Origin: Bos javanicus
Taxonomy: Eukaryota > Chordata > Mammalia > Artiodactyla > Bovidae
Length of the DNA stretch: 64,000 nt
Assembly: GCF_032452875.1 (NCBI RefSeq)
Contig: NC_083896.1
Span: 1,302,001-1,366,000, forward strand
Reading direction: 5' to 3'
Part shown: one piece after another, positions 1-11,982 of the stretch
Numbering within the stretch: position 1 is the first letter of the stretch
Layout: each line of letters begins with the position of its first letter
Program-made: the position numbers and the translations under genes
Notes under the pieces: generated by a model
Database searches by the model: none
What the model was told of the DNA's origin: nothing
The model's input: only the letters and a program-made list of their open reading frames with translations

Positions 1-64
1 ACACAAAGAAAAAATCTTAAAAGCAGCAAGGGAGAAGCAACAACTAACATACAAGGGAAACCCC

Positions 65-292
65 ATGCGCTTAACAGCTGATCTTTCAGCAGAAACTCTG
101 CAGGCCAGAAGGGAATGGCAGGATATATTTAAAGTACTGAAAGGGAAGAATCTACAACCAAGATCACTGTACCCAGCAAGGATCTCATTCAAAATTGAGG
201 GAGAAATAAAAAGCTTTTCAGACAAGCAAAAGTTAAGAGAATTCAGTACCATCAAACCAGCTTTACAACAAATGTTAAAGAGACTTATATAG
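65..292 (+). pseudogene. L1 ORF1p C-terminal end (RNA-binding chaperone protein), remnant
   Basis: A 75-residue open frame ends at 292 and matches the C-terminal domain of L1 ORF1p. It contains the family pattern of a tryptophan-bearing helix (REWQDIF), a basic stretch with NLQPRSLYPARISF, and the closing KLREFSTIKPALQQMLKRLI. In active L1s this protein coats L1 RNA as a trimer. Here the frame starts at an internal Met, and upstream sequence at 1-64 continues the ORF1 text in another frame, so a frameshift probably lies there. It precedes ORF2 by about 60 bases, as is normal for L1. Confidence 0.85.
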
Positions 293-350
293 TCAAAAAA
301 TACAAGAGAAGAAAAAAAATATACAAAATCAATGCCAAACAATTAAGAAA

Positions 351-570
351 ATGGCAAGAGGAAAAAAAAAATCAATAATTACTTTAAATGTAAATGGATT
401 AAATGCTCCAACCAAAAGACACAGACTGGCTGAAGGGATACAAAAACAAGACCCATATATATGCTGTCTACAAGAAACCCACTTCAGACCTTAAGACACA
501 TATAGACTGAAAGTGAGAGGATGGAAAATACATTCCATGCAAATAAAAAGCAAAAGAAAGCTAGAGTAGA
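351..570 (+). pseudogene. L1 ORF2p endonuclease N-terminus, truncated by internal deletion
   Basis: After an ATG near 351, the frame reads as the start of the L1 apurinic-type endonuclease: a basic tract, then ITLNVNGLNAPTKRHRLAEG and a CLQETHF motif whose glutamate is the conserved catalytic position. A stop follows at about 493. Text continues as endonuclease to about 569 and then jumps to sequence that lies shortly before the reverse transcriptase in intact elements. The rest of the endonuclease domain is therefore gone. Confidence 0.8.
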
Positions 571-2653
571 AGAAAAGCTGAAAAAAGAAGAGAAAAAAAA
601 AAACCCAAAATTAGTAGAAGGAAAGAAATCATAAAGATCTGAGCAGAAAGAAATGAAAAAGAAATGAAAGAAACAGTAGTAAATATTAATAAAACTAAAA
701 AATTGTTCTTTGAGAAGACAAACAAAATCAACAAGCCTTTAGCCAGGCTCATCAAGACAAAAAGAGAAAAGAATCAAATCAACAAAATTAGAAATGAAAA
801 AGGAGAAGTTGCAACAGAAAAGGCAGAAATACAAAGATTATTGCAAACAACTATACTGCAATAAAATGGATAACCTGGAAGAAATGGACAGATTCTTAGA
901 AAAGTTCAATCTTCTAAGACTGAACCAGGAAAAAATAGAAATTATGAACAACTCAACAAGCACTGAAATTGAAGCTATGATCAAAAATCTCCCAAAAAAC
1001 AAAAGACCAGGGCCAGACGGCTTCACGTGAGAATTCTATCAAACATTTAGAGAAGAGCTAATGCCTATCCTTCTAAAACTCTTTCAAAAAATTGCAGAGG
1101 AAGGAACACTTCCAAATTCATTCTACGAGGCCACCATCACCCTAATACCGAAACCAGACAAAGACAACACACAAAAAAAGAAAACTATAGGCCCATATCA
1201 CTGATGAACAAACATGCAAAAATCCTCAACAAAATTTTAACGAACAAAATTCAGCAACACATCATAAAGCTATATATCATGATTAAGTTGGGTTTATTCC
1301 AGGGATGCAAGGATTCTTCAATATACACAAATCAATCAATGTGATACACCATATTAACAAATTGAAAGATAAAAACCATATGATCATCTCAATAGATGCA
1401 GAAAAAGCCTTTGACAAAATTCATCACCCTTTTATGATTAAAACTCTTTAAAAAATGGGTATAGAAGGAACCTACCTCAACATAATAAAGGCCATATATG
1501 ATAAGCCTACAGCAAAGATTATTCTCAATGGTGAAAAACTGAAATCTTTTCCCCTAAGATCAGGGACAAGACAAGGGTGTTCAATTTCACCACTGTTATT
1601 CAACATAGTTCTGGAAGTCCTAGATACAGCAATCAGACAAGAAAAAGAAATAAAAGGAATCCAGATCAGAAAAGCAGTAAAGCTCTCACTGTTTGCAGAT
1701 GACATGATACTGTCCATAGAAAACCCTAAAGGTAGTATCAGAAAATTACTAGAGATAATCAGTGAATTTAGCAAAATTGTAGGATACAAAATCAATATAC
1801 AGAAATCACTTGCATTTCTATATGCTAACAATGAAAAATTAGAGGAATTAAGGAATCAACCCCATTCACCACTGCAACAAAAAGAATGAAATATATAGAA
1901 ATAAACTTACCTAAGGAGATAAAAGAACTGTACATAGAAAATTATAAGACACTAACAAAAGAAATCAAAGATGACATAAACAGATAGAGAAATATTCCAT
2001 GTTCTTGGGTAGGAAGAATCAATATTGTGAAAATGACTGTACTGGCAAATGCAATCTACAGATTCAATGCACTCCTTATCAAATTACCAATGGCATTTTT
2101 CACACAACTAGAACAAAAAATTCCACAATTCATATGGAAACACAAAAGACCCTGAAGAGCCAAAGCAGTCTTGAGAAAGAAGAGTGGAACTGGAGGAATC
2201 AACCTTCCTGACTTCTGATTATACTACAAAGCTACGATCATCAAGACAGTATGGTACTGGCACAAAAAGAGAAACATAGACCAATGAACAATACAGGAAG
2301 CCCAGAAATAAACCCATACACCTATGGGCACTTATTTTTGATAAAAGAGGCAAGAATATACAATGGGGCAAAGACAGTTTCTTCAATAAATGGTGCTGGG
2401 AAAACTGGACAGCAACATGTGGAAGAATGAAATTAGAACACTTCCTAACACCATACACAAAGATAAACTCAAAATGGGTTAAAGATCTAAATATAAGACT
2501 AGACATTATAAAACTCTTAGAGGAAAATGTAGGTAGAACACTTGATGACATAAATCAAAGCAAGACTCTCTATGTCCCACCTCCTAGATAAAAATAAAAC
2601 TAAACAAGTGGGACCTGATTAAACTTAAATACTTTTGCACAGCAAAGGAAACC

Positions 2654-3426
2654 TTCAGTTCAGTTCAGTTCAGTCGCTCAGTCGTGTCTGACTCTTTGCG
2701 ACCCCATGAATCGAAGCACGCCAGGCCTCCTTGTCCATCACCAACTCCCGGAATTCACTCAGACTCACGTCCATCGAGTCAGTGATGCCATCCAGCCATC
2801 TCATCCTCTGTCGTCCCCTTCTCCTCCTGCCCCCAATCCCTCCCAGCATCTGAGTCTTTTCCAATGAGTCAACTCTTCGCATGAGGTGGCCAAAGTACTG
2901 GAGTTTCAGCTTTAGCATCATTCCTTCCAAAGAAATCCCAGGGCTGATCTCCTTCAGAATGGACTGGTTGGATCTCCTTGCAGTCCAAGGGACTCTCAAG
3001 AGTCTTCTCCAACACCACAGTTCAAAAGCATCAATTCTTCGGTGCTCAGCCTTCTTCACAGTCCAACTCTCACATCCATACATGACCACAGGAAAAACCA
3101 TAGCCTTGACGAGACGGACCTTTGTTGGCAAAATAATGTCTCTGCTTTTCAACATGCTATCTAGGTTGGTCATAACTTTCCTTCCAAGGAGTAAGTGTCT
3201 TTTAATTTCATGGCTGCAGTCACCATCTGCAGTGATTTTGGAGCCCCCAAAAATAAAGTCTGACACTGTTTCCACTGTTTCCCCATCTATTTCCCATGAA
3301 GTGATGGGACCAGATGCCATGATCTTCATTTTCTGAATGTTGAGCTTTCAGCCAACTTTTTCACTCTCCACTTTCACTTTCATCAAGAGGCTTTTTAGTT
3401 CCTCTTCACTTTCTGCCATAAGGGTT
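2654..3426 (-). mobile_element. BovB (RTE) LINE, 5'-truncated, inserted in L1
   Basis: Read on the minus strand, this is the last ~770 bases of BovB, ending in the characteristic tail with repeated CTGAA units at 2654-2675. L1 text breaks off at 2653 and resumes about 3427, so the BovB landed in the L1. No clean target duplication is evident; a weak A-rich similarity exists between the two flanks. Confidence 0.92.
2670..3329 (-). pseudogene. BovB ORF2 C-terminal fragment, 219-codon open frame
   Basis: The frame is uninterrupted for 219 codons. It covers the region after the YADD active site, including KIMASGPITSWEIDGETVET, the MYGCESWTVKKAE stretch, LWCWRRLLRVPW, and the C-terminal QRMRWLDGITDSMD and VAKSQTRLSD. 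The catalytic reverse-transcriptase core and endonuclease are absent because the copy is 5'-truncated. Its intactness suggests a fairly young insertion. It is unlikely to encode a working protein. Confidence 0.85.
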
Positions 3427-4487
3427 AGGCAAGGTGAAAAGCCAATTCTAAGAATGGGAGAAAAAAATAGCAAATGAAACAACTGACAAAGGATTAATCT
3501 CCAAAACACACAACCAGCTCATTTGTATAATATACAAAATGTACAACTCAACACCAGAAAAACAAACAACCCATCAGAAAATGGAGAAAAGATCTAAACA
3601 GACATTTCTCCAAAGATGGCTAACAAACACATGAAAGGATGCTCAACATCGCTCATTATTAGAGAAATGCAAATCAAAACTACAATGAGATATCACCTCA
3701 CACAGGTCAGAATGGCCATCATCAAAAAGTCTACAAACAATAAATATCGGAGAGGGTGTGGAGAAAAGGGAAGGCTCTTGCACTGTTGGTGGGGATTACA
3801 TTGATACAGCCACTCTGGAAGGTGGTATGGATAGTCCTTAAAAAGCTAGGTTAAAAATACCATATGACCCAGTAAATCCACTTCTGGGAATATACCCTGA
3901 GGAAACCAAAATTGAAAAAGACACATGTATCCCATTGTTCATTGCAGCACTATTTACAATAGCTCGAACATGGAAGCAACCTAGGTGTCCATCAACAGAT
4001 GAATGGATAATGAAGTTGTGGTACATATACACAATGGAATATTACTCAGCCATAAAAAGAACACATTTGAGTCAGTTCTAATGAAGTGGATGAACCTAGA
4101 ACCTATTATACAGAGTGAAGTGAGTCAGAAAGAGAAAGATAAATATTGTATTCTAATGCGTATATACGGAATCTAGAAAAATGGTACTGAGGAATTTATT
4201 TACAGGACAGCAAAGGAGAAACACGGAGAACAGACTTATGGACATGGGGAGAGGGGAAGAGAGGGTGAGATATACGGAAAGTAACATGGAAACTTATATT
4301 ACCACGTGTAAAATAGATAGCCAACGGGAATTTGCTGTATGGCTCAGGAAACTCAAATAAGGGCTCTGTATCAACCTAGAGGGGTGGGATGGGGAGGGAG
4401 AGGGGAGGAAGCTTCAAAAGGGAGGGGATATATGTATACCTATGGCTGATTCAAGTTGAAGTTTGACAAAAGACAAAGAAAAAAATT

Positions 4488-6356
4488 GCAAGTTCAGACC
4501 AATATTTCCAATTCCAACCAATCACCATGGGTTTACCCCAGTCTCCCTTCCCCCATCATCATCGTCAATATATTCATTTATTTTCTGTATCCCTCTGTAT
4601 TTAGGCAATCTCCTAACTGGGCAGGATGTCTCTTCATCCCCAGTCCCACAAGCCTGACCACACTGGTCCTGATGACCTGTCTGGCTGTAGTTAGCTGAGT
4701 CTGCAGCATTGAATAAGGATGCAATTCATTGCATAAAACAGGGTTATAAAACTTCATATAAAAATACATTTTATTTGATTTAAAAGTGCATTTAAACTGT
4801 ATATGATACTTATTTCCTTTTTAGTGGTGACTGTGGTCTATTAAAAATGAAATTCCTTATTAGAATTTCTGGCACATATGATAGGAGAGAAATGTCAAGA
4901 GAAGGCCCTAATTTTAGGAAATTGCTCAGTAAAAACAGCAATCATATCCTACTGAGCATTTGAAGAGGTGGTTGGGTTAGAAATGGCTTCTCTAGGATGT
5001 ATTGGATTTCAATAAATGGATCAGAAATGGATCAGAGAAACAGAAGATAGGACATGTTGCCAAAGAAGAAGCAGAATGAGTAAAATCAAGAAGTATCTGG
5101 GGGAAGTGAGTAGGTCAATTTGGCAGAAGAAAAAATTCATGAAGGGGGATTGAGGAACAAAAACATGTAAAGTTAGCCTGTGGAGAGGATCATGGTGGTG
5201 GTTCAGATTTATTTTGTAGGCAATAGAGAGATACCATTCATCCTTAGAGTGTCATGATAAAGATGAGTCTAGTGGCAATGGTCAAGATGCATTGATGGGA
5301 GAGAGAGAGTTAGGCCACTCTTGCAGTGGTTTTAGTCTTGACAATAAAGGCACTGGTGGGCTGGTGGGTCAGTCAAGGTTTAATCTGGAAAGCAGAGCTA
5401 CTCTGAGTATATGGAATAAGGATTTGTTGTAGATAAAGACCTTAACCATCATGAGAGAAGCCATGGAAGTAAGGGTCCAACAAGGGGAGTTGGAACATTC
5501 AGGATAAGTCACTATCTAGTCCACCTGAAGCACTGGCATGGGTGGAAAGCTGGAGCTTCAGCTTGGAGGATAGGTGTGTATAGCCTCCAGGGCGGGACCT
5601 CAAAGGAGAGGTGGCAGACAACTCTGTGGGAAGTTGTCACTTCTGCGTAGCTACTCTTTCTCTGATCTGCAGCCATGTATTTGGTAGTGAGCCTGGGCTA
5701 CTGTTAGTCATCAGAGCCAACAATTGGGAATGAAAGCTAATCATCTAGTAGGCGAGAGCAAGACAGTCCAGATAAGCTAGAACACCCATCTTCCTCTGCA
5801 TCTATCTGTCTCTACTTCTCATCATGATGACCTTCAGAGAGCAATGGCTGCGAATTCACTCCACCTTCCAAGACTTGCACAGATTCTTTGAATTACTCTA
5901 TGTCCCCTGGAAAGTAGAAGCCAAAATGGAGTTAATGATGCAAGAGACTTTTAAGAGAACCATCTCTGCAGGAAACTGGAGAGTCAGGGTAGGAGGGAGG
6001 CGAAAGAGCCATCAGACCATGAAGCATATCTGGTCCTGGATGAAAGAGAGAAGGGAGAAATGATGGTTGGATGGATCAGCATAGTTCTAAGAGACTTTGG
6101 CAAAACCATGGGATTCCTTAAGCAAAATCAGAGGCATGTCCATCAGAGGAAACTTCCCTGTCATAGATATGAGCTGCTTTAGTATCCCTGCCACACTCAG
6201 TCACTGTTTGAGGGTGGCCCATGGGAAGTGAAGCCTGGGTGCTTACGTGGTGATGGATTTTAGAATCCAGCATCTGACACCAGTCAGTTGCACTCCCTGT
6301 AGCTGGAAATCCAAGAATCTTCTCATAGCCACCACATTCTTCTCTTGATCAAGTCT
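4488..6356. other. No recognised feature
   Basis: I recognise no repeat or gene here. Open frames are short (up to about 80 codons at 4456-4698 and 5824-6063) and show no domain I know. Base composition is ordinary. Confidence 0.5.
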
Positions 6357-6566
6357 TCAGTTCAGTCGCTCAGTCGTGTCTGACTCTTTGCGACCCCATG
6401 AACCACAGCATGCCAGGCCTCCCTGTCCATCACCAGCTCCCGGAGTTCACCCAAACTCACGTGCATCAAGTCGGTGATGCCATCCAGTCATCTCATCCTC
6501 TGTCGTCCCCTTCTCCTCCTGCCCGCAATCCCTGCTAGCATCAGGGTCTTTTCCAATGAGTCAACC
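6357..6566 (-). mobile_element. BovB 3'-end fragment
   Basis: This is the terminal ~210 bases of BovB in antisense, starting with the CAGTTCAGTCGCTCAG tail and ending near TTTTCCAATGAGTCAAC. It is severely 5'-truncated. No target duplication is apparent. Confidence 0.9.
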
Positions 6567-6595
6567 TGAAACCATATAGGGAAAATACTAAGTTC

Positions 6596-6877
6596 TAGCC
6601 TAACTAAGGCAGTGGCACCCCGCTCCAGTACTCTTGCCTGGAAAATCCCATGGACGGAGGGCCTGGTGGGCTGTAGTCCATGGGGTCGCTAAGAGTCAGA
6701 CACGACTGAGCGACTTCACTTTCACTTTTCACTTTCATGCATTGGAGAAGGAAATGGCAACCCACTCCAGTGTTCTTGCCTGGAGAATCCCAGGGATGGG
6801 GGAGCCTCGTGGGCTGCCGTCTATGGGGTCGCACAGAGTCAGACATGACTGAAGCGACTTAGCAGTAGCCTAACTAA
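6596..6877 (+). mobile_element. Bov-A2 SINE with 12-bp target duplication
   Basis: Two Bov-A monomers lie head to tail, linked by the CACTTTCACTTTTCACTTTC spacer, ending in a short AGCAGTAG tail. The element spans about 6608-6865. TAGCCTAACTAA is directly repeated at 6596-6607 and 6866-6877, which marks insertion by target-primed reverse transcription. The intact duplication suggests a recent event. Confidence 0.95.
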
Positions 6878-7205
6878 ATTAGCCACAATTGGTAACAGTA
6901 GGGATAAGCAGAGGACTTGGGAAATGCCTCAAGAAGGCAGACAAGGACAGGGGTTGGTGACTGGCTGGATGAAGGGGCCAAGCAGAAGAGGATCAAAATG
7001 TGTCTTGTCTAGGCTGCTGGGTATCTTTAAGAGAAAGAGAAAAGAAATTTTGAAGAAAGAGCTGGTCTGAAGAAAAGCCAGCAAATCTAGTTTTAGATGA
7101 ATGAGAGATCCTGGAAGGACATGCAGGGAGAGCTTTCTAACAAGCAGCTGGAAACACTTCACTAGTTCTTGGGCAGAAGCACAGAGAGAAAGATTTGATG
7201 GTCAT
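6878..7205. other. No recognised feature
   Basis: I see no repeat or coding signal in this interval. Confidence 0.45.
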
Positions 7206-7541
7206 GCACCAAGGAGATCAAACCAGTTAGTCCTAAAGGAAATTAACCCTGAATATTCATTGGAAGGACTGATGCTGCAGATGAAACTCCAATACTTTGG
7301 CCACCTGATGCAAAGAGTTGACTCACTGGAAAAGACTCTGATGCTGGGAAAGATTGAGGGCAGGAGGAGACAGGGGCGACAGAGGACAAGATGGTTGGAT
7401 GGGATCACTGACTCAATGGACATGAGTTTGAGCAAACTCTGGGAGATAGTGAAGGACAGGGAAGCCTAGAATGCTGCAGTCCACGGGGCCACAAAGAATC
7501 AGACACAACTGAGTGACTGAGCAATAACAGCAACAACAAGG
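7206..7541 (+). mobile_element. BovB 3' fragment with AAC-rich tail
   Basis: This matches the last ~330 bases of BovB, from the CAAGGAGATC region through CACAACTGAGTGACTGAG and a tail of AAC-type repeats. The frame at 7101-7469 is the corresponding ORF2 C-terminus fused to upstream unrelated sequence. GATTTG with partly similar following bases occurs on both sides and may be a degraded target duplication. Confidence 0.9.
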
Positions 7542-7840
7542 ATTTGTGGAAGGCATGAGAATAGGTGGATTCTAGAGAGTGGAGAAAGAAGAGAGGACTA
7601 AATCCAGGCTTTTACCCACATCTAGGGAGACTCTGAGACCAAACGGACATAAAGATCATTCTGAGATAGAAAGAAACTGGGAACCAAGATCACAGATGGC
7701 AATAAGAGCCAGATGAAGTAGAGTCTCAAGGAGGAAATGATCTTGGGTGGCCTTGGTTGAAGCAGCTTGAAACAGGGCTTTGCTTCCTGGAAGAGGCTGA
7801 GGTTGGGTTGCAGTAGTGACAGCACCAGATTCTAGCCCCT

Positions 7841-9573
7841 AGACCAGTGGTTGTAATCTTTGAAGTCTCACCCATGCAGTAGATGTGCTACCTGGGACCT
7901 TTTCCCAACTGGGACTCCAGATGTGCTGTGACATGGGACTTACCAGGGCTGATTAAGTCTGATGTTGATTCAAACCTAATTTGCCTTGCCTTGGACACTG
8001 AAAAAAGATCTTAATGACCCAGATAACCACGATAGTATGATCACTCAGAGCCAGACATCTTGGAGTGCAAAGCCAAATGGGCCTTAGGAAGCATCATTAT
8101 GAACAAAGCTAGTGGAGGTGATGGAATTCCAGTTGAGCTATTTCAAATCCTAAAAGATGATGCTGTGAAAGTGCTGCACTCAGTATGCCAGCAAATTTGG
8201 AAAACTCAAAAGTGGCCACAGGACTGGAAAAGATCAGTTTTCATTCCAATCCCAAAGAAAGGCAATGCCAAAGAATGTTCAGACTACCCCACAATTGCAC
8301 TCATCTCACACACCAGCAAAGTAATGCACAAAATCTTCCAAGCCAGGCTTCAACAGTACATGAACCATGAATTTCCAGATGTTCAAGCTGGATTTCAAAA
8401 AGGCAGAGGAACCAGAGATCAAACTGCCAACATCTATTGGATTATCAAAAAAGTAACAGAGTTCCAGAAAAACATCTACTTCTGATTTATTGACTACGCC
8501 AAAGACTTTGACTGTGTGGATCACAACAAACTGTGGAAGATTCTCAAAGAGATGGAAATACCAGACCATCTGACCTGCCTCCTAAGAAATCTGTATGCAG
8601 GTCAAGAGGCAACAGTTAGAACTGGATGTGGAAAAGTGGACTGGTTCCAAATTGGGAAAGGAGTATGTCAAGGCTGTATGTTGTCACCCTACTTATTTAA
8701 CTTATATGCAGAGTACATCATGCAGAATGCTGGGCTGGAAGAAGCACAAGCTGGAATCAAGATTTTTAGGAGAAATTTCAATAACCTCAGATATGCAGAT
8801 GACACCACCCTTATGGCAGGAAGTGAAGAAAAACTAAAGAGCCTCTTGATGAAAGAGGAAAGTGAAAAAGTTTGCTTAAAACTCAACATTCAGAAAACTA
8901 AGATCATGGCATCTGGTCCCATCACTTCATGGCAAGTAGATGGGGAAACATGGAAGCAATGACAGACTTTATTTTCTTGGGCTCCAAAATCACTGCAGAT
9001 GGTGACTGCAGCCATGAAATTAAAAGATGCTTGCTCTTTGAAAGAAAAGCTATGACCAACCTAGACAGCAAATTACAAAGCAGAGAAATTACTTTGCCAA
9101 CAAAGGTCCATCTAGTCAAAGCTAGTTTTTCCAGTAGCCATGTATGGATGTGAGAGTTGGACCGTGAAGAAGGCTGAGTGCTGAAGAATTGATGCTTTTG
9201 AACTGTGTTGTTGGAGAAGAGTCTTGAGAGTCCCCTGGACTTCAAGGAGATCCAACCAGTCCATCCTAAAGGAAATCAGTCCTGAGTACTCATTGGAAAG
9301 ACTGATGCTGAAGCTGAAGCTCCAATATTTTGGTCAACTGATTAGAAGAACTGATTCATTGGAAAAGCCCCTGATACTGGGAAAGATTGAAAGCAGGAGG
9401 AGAAGGGGATGGCAGAGGATGAGATGGTTGGACTCGAGGGACATGAGTTTGAGTCAGCTCTGGGAGTTGCTGATGGACAGGAAGCCTTGTGCTGCGGCCT
9501 TGTGTGCTGCAGTCCATGGAGTTGCAAAGAGTCAGACACGACTGAGTGCATAAACTGAACTGAGACCAGTGGT
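7841..9573 (+). mobile_element. Chimeric BovB insertion with 11-bp target duplication
   Basis: AGACCAGTGGT is repeated at 7841-7851 and 9563-9573. The uninterrupted LTR at about 17750-17775 has a matching single site, confirming an insertion. Between the repeats, 8001-9562 is BovB from upstream of the reverse-transcriptase core to its 3' end. However 7852-8000 (149 bases) is not BovB or LTR sequence that I recognise. It lies inside the duplication, so it travelled with, or was joined to, the BovB. Confidence 0.85.
8060..9553 (+). pseudogene. BovB ORF2 reverse transcriptase, frameshifted
   Basis: Three overlapping frames cover the protein. The frame 8060-8485 has the palm-entry motifs (GGDGIPVELFQILKDDAVKV, WPQDWKRSVFIPIPKKGNA) and ends at a TGA at 8483-8485, in the codon following the IYF motif. 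The frame 8516-8962 has the catalytic LRYADDTTLMAG motif near residue 90 and the KLNIQKTKIMASG thumb start. The frame 9224-9553 has the C-terminal domain. There is no endonuclease domain because the copy begins downstream of it. At least one stop and two frameshifts separate the pieces, so it is inactive. Confidence 0.88.
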
Positions 9574-10153
9574 CAGTGACAAGGTCCTGCTCTTCAGCTT
9601 TGCAAACAAAGAATTCCCACAAAAAGGGAAAGTAGTGAAACAAGTAAAGTGTCTTATTAGGAGGAAAAAAAAGAGCACAGTACATGTTGATAGCCACACA
9701 GGCGAACTCAGAGAGAGAGAGAGAGTTGGGCCCTCGTGTTAGTTTGAATCACTTTTATGGGGCATTTCATTTGAGTTTCCTATAGCCAATCATTTTGATT
9801 TGCCTGGTTCTGAGTCCATATTTGCTATGTCTCAGGATCCTCCCATGTGTGCACATGTATCTCTTAGCCAAAATGGATTCTACTGAAAAGGCCTGCGGGT
9901 AGTTAGCATCACTTACTATGGGATGGCACCCCTCTTCCCATTTTGATCTTGAAGGAGGTTTTCTGCACATGCTTAGTCCGAGGGGTCCTCTTTCCTCAGA
10001 AACACCAGCCATACGGTAGATCCAGAGACACTAGGAGATTGAGGACACAGCACACCTGCTGTTAAATTTGGGATTAAAAGCCCATTTGAGTTTTTGCATA
10101 GTGTAATTTCCAAGGAGAGGCAGAAGTGAACACAGTTCTTTGGACATGAAAAA

Positions 10154-10367
10154 AGGAAGTGTTAGTCACTTAGTTGTGTCTGACTCTTGGTGACCTGATG
10201 GACTGTGTAGCCCCCCAGGCTCCTCTGTCTGTGGGGTTTCCCAGGCCGGAACACTGGAGTAGGGAGCCATTCCTGTCTCCAGGGGATCTTCCCAACCCAG
10301 GGATCAGACCCAGATCTCCTGCATTGCAGGTAGGTTCTTTACCACTGAGCCACCAGGGAAGCCCTGA
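10154..10367 (-). mobile_element. Bov-tA SINE
   Basis: In antisense it shows the BovB-derived part first (AGTCACTTAGTTGTGTCTGAC) and the tRNA-derived head last, ending in GCCACCAGGGAAGCCCT. Both halves are present, so it is close to full length. Confidence 0.93.
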
Positions 10368-11982
10368 GGAAATGAGCAGCAGGTTAAAAAAGTAATGGCT
10401 GCAGGAGTAAGCTAGTGGAGCCGTCTGTCCACATGGAGAACCATGGAGGGTTCTCAGGTGAGGGCAGATTTGAGCAGGATTGTATGCAGAAAGGGAGGAG
10501 CCGATAGAAAAAAAGAGAGTCTGGCAGTGTTACAAAGGACAATACCCTGAAAGGGCCTGGAAAGGTGGAACCAAGAGCTCAGCAGAAGGAGGGGTTGCTG
10601 TCAGAAGGAAGACACATGGACTTCTTTCACAGATACACCCTCTCCCCTGCCCCCAGCGGAGGTAATCCTGACCTCTTCTGTAGATGTCCTCCCTAATATC
10701 CTGAGAGTAATTAGCTCCATGCATTTTATTACAAACAGCACCTCATAAGCCAATCATACTTTCACAAATTAAAAATATAAGTCTCTTGGCTTTTTAACAC
10801 AGCTTTTGCTTATTAAAACTAACTTCATGGAGCAATTAACAAATAGAAATATCTTGCAACTCACTAGAGAAGAATCATCCATAGATGTCAGAATTCTGGC
10901 ATTTTATTCCTACATTAAATATAAGGACATGGGGGTTTGTTAAAGTGCCTTTTTATTCGGAGATTTGTGGAGTTAGCATCTTCTGGCTGTCTTCAGCAAG
11001 ATAATTTAGGTAAGAAAGTTTGTGCATATCTTTTAGCGCAGGTGACAACTTCCAATGAAGGATTTTACAGAGAGCAGAACACGGGCATTAATAACACAAT
11101 GTCCTCACCAGTCACACATATTTCTTTTTTATAACAAGCATCTTGTTTGGTAATGCCAGGACAGCAGAGTGAAGATCCTGCCACATTGAAATTCATGAAG
11201 TCCATTCCACTTTATGAAATGCACACATAAAGACTTTGTGCTCAACTCTTTCTAAATTGCTGTATCTATCCTTATGACTTAGGGATTTGTGAAATACTCT
11301 CCTGGTAATAATACTTTAAAATGCATCTCCCCTGCAGTATACCCATTATGTCGATTGAACTACATAAGAGATTCTTAAAATACAGACTGTCTTATTTGTA
11401 TAAGGATCATTATCTGGGGAGGATGCCATGCTTGGGAGTAGGGGGAAGAACTAATGGCTGTATTAGAGGTCTGACTGGGGCTCAGCATCTTTGGAAGAGC
11501 AGCTGGACATCCATGCTGTCAAAGTACATGAGGCAAATCAAAAGACTAGAATTCATTTCCTTTTGTAAGATGAAAGGGAACGATGAAGAAAGTGTGCACT
11601 CACCATCGCTCTGGTTCAATCCCTTTCTGTAGGCCGCTCTGCCAAGCCTGGCTTATTGAGACCAGCTAGGGAGAAGAATTGTCTGATTTATGGAATGTTT
11701 TCAAAGAAATTCACTTTTTATACTCCTAAATGCAAATAATCACTCAATAATAGCTCAGACTGGGTCCACATTTTCCCATGTGGGTGTCCTGACGAGCTGA
11801 CAACGATTTGTAGTTAGCCTAGTGACTGTGTGTGCAATATGTTGATGCTTCTCAAGGGCTGTCTTTAAGCATGCTTTTTACTCTCAGTATTCTTCCTGAA
11901 ACTTTGTTTATTCTAGTAAGTAAACTTTTAGGAATAAGCTTTAGTCATGTCTCTGTTCCATGAATTAAAATTTAGTGGGACC
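10368..11982. other. No recognised feature
   Basis: There is no repeat that I can name and no open frame longer than about 100 codons. The frame at 11321-11632 (103 codons) has no recognisable domain. Confidence 0.45.

Larger units (their letters stand above)
571..4176 (+). pseudogene. L1 ORF2p reverse transcriptase and C-terminal region, broken
   Basis: Reverse-transcriptase text runs from about 571, with open pieces at 664-864, 794-1030 and 1455-1889. The 1455-1889 piece (144 residues) carries RSGTRQGCSISPLLFN and the catalytic FADD motif near residue 80, followed by the thumb region. Downstream, 1999-2650 and 3427-4176 match the C-terminal part of ORF2, including the stretch commonly seen in truncated copies. 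The coding text is interrupted by a stop at about 1028, several frameshifts and the BovB insertion at 2654-3426. The end of ORF2 is placed at a stop near 4174 by comparison with known L1 layout. Confidence 0.85.
1..4487 (+). mobile_element. L1 LINE (ruminant type), cut by window edge, internally deleted
   Basis: The sequence follows the mammalian L1 order: the end of ORF1, a short spacer, an ORF2 start near 351, reverse transcriptase, the C-terminal ORF2 region, and a 3' UTR ending in an A-rich run near 4466-4487. The 5' part lies outside the window. Two breaks are visible. About 570, most of the endonuclease-coding part is missing and the text jumps to sequence just upstream of the reverse transcriptase. 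At 2654-3426 a BovB fragment is inserted in the opposite direction, and L1 text resumes after it. Many stops and frameshifts make it inactive. Family assignment rests on recognition of L1 text and is secure; the subfamily is not. Confidence 0.93.
7720..10050 (-). mobile_element. ERV-type LTR, copy A, split by a BovB insertion
   Basis: The segments 7720-7851 and 9563-about 10050 together match two other places in this window (17600-18205 and 58750-59480). On the minus strand the shared sequence runs through a TATA-like AT-rich block, a CTTGTTTCACTAC stretch and a downstream region typical of LTR R-U5. No gag, pol or env text adjoins it, so I call it a solo LTR. It may belong to a bovine ERV LTR family such as BTLTR1, but I could not verify the name. 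The ends are approximate. Confidence 0.65.
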
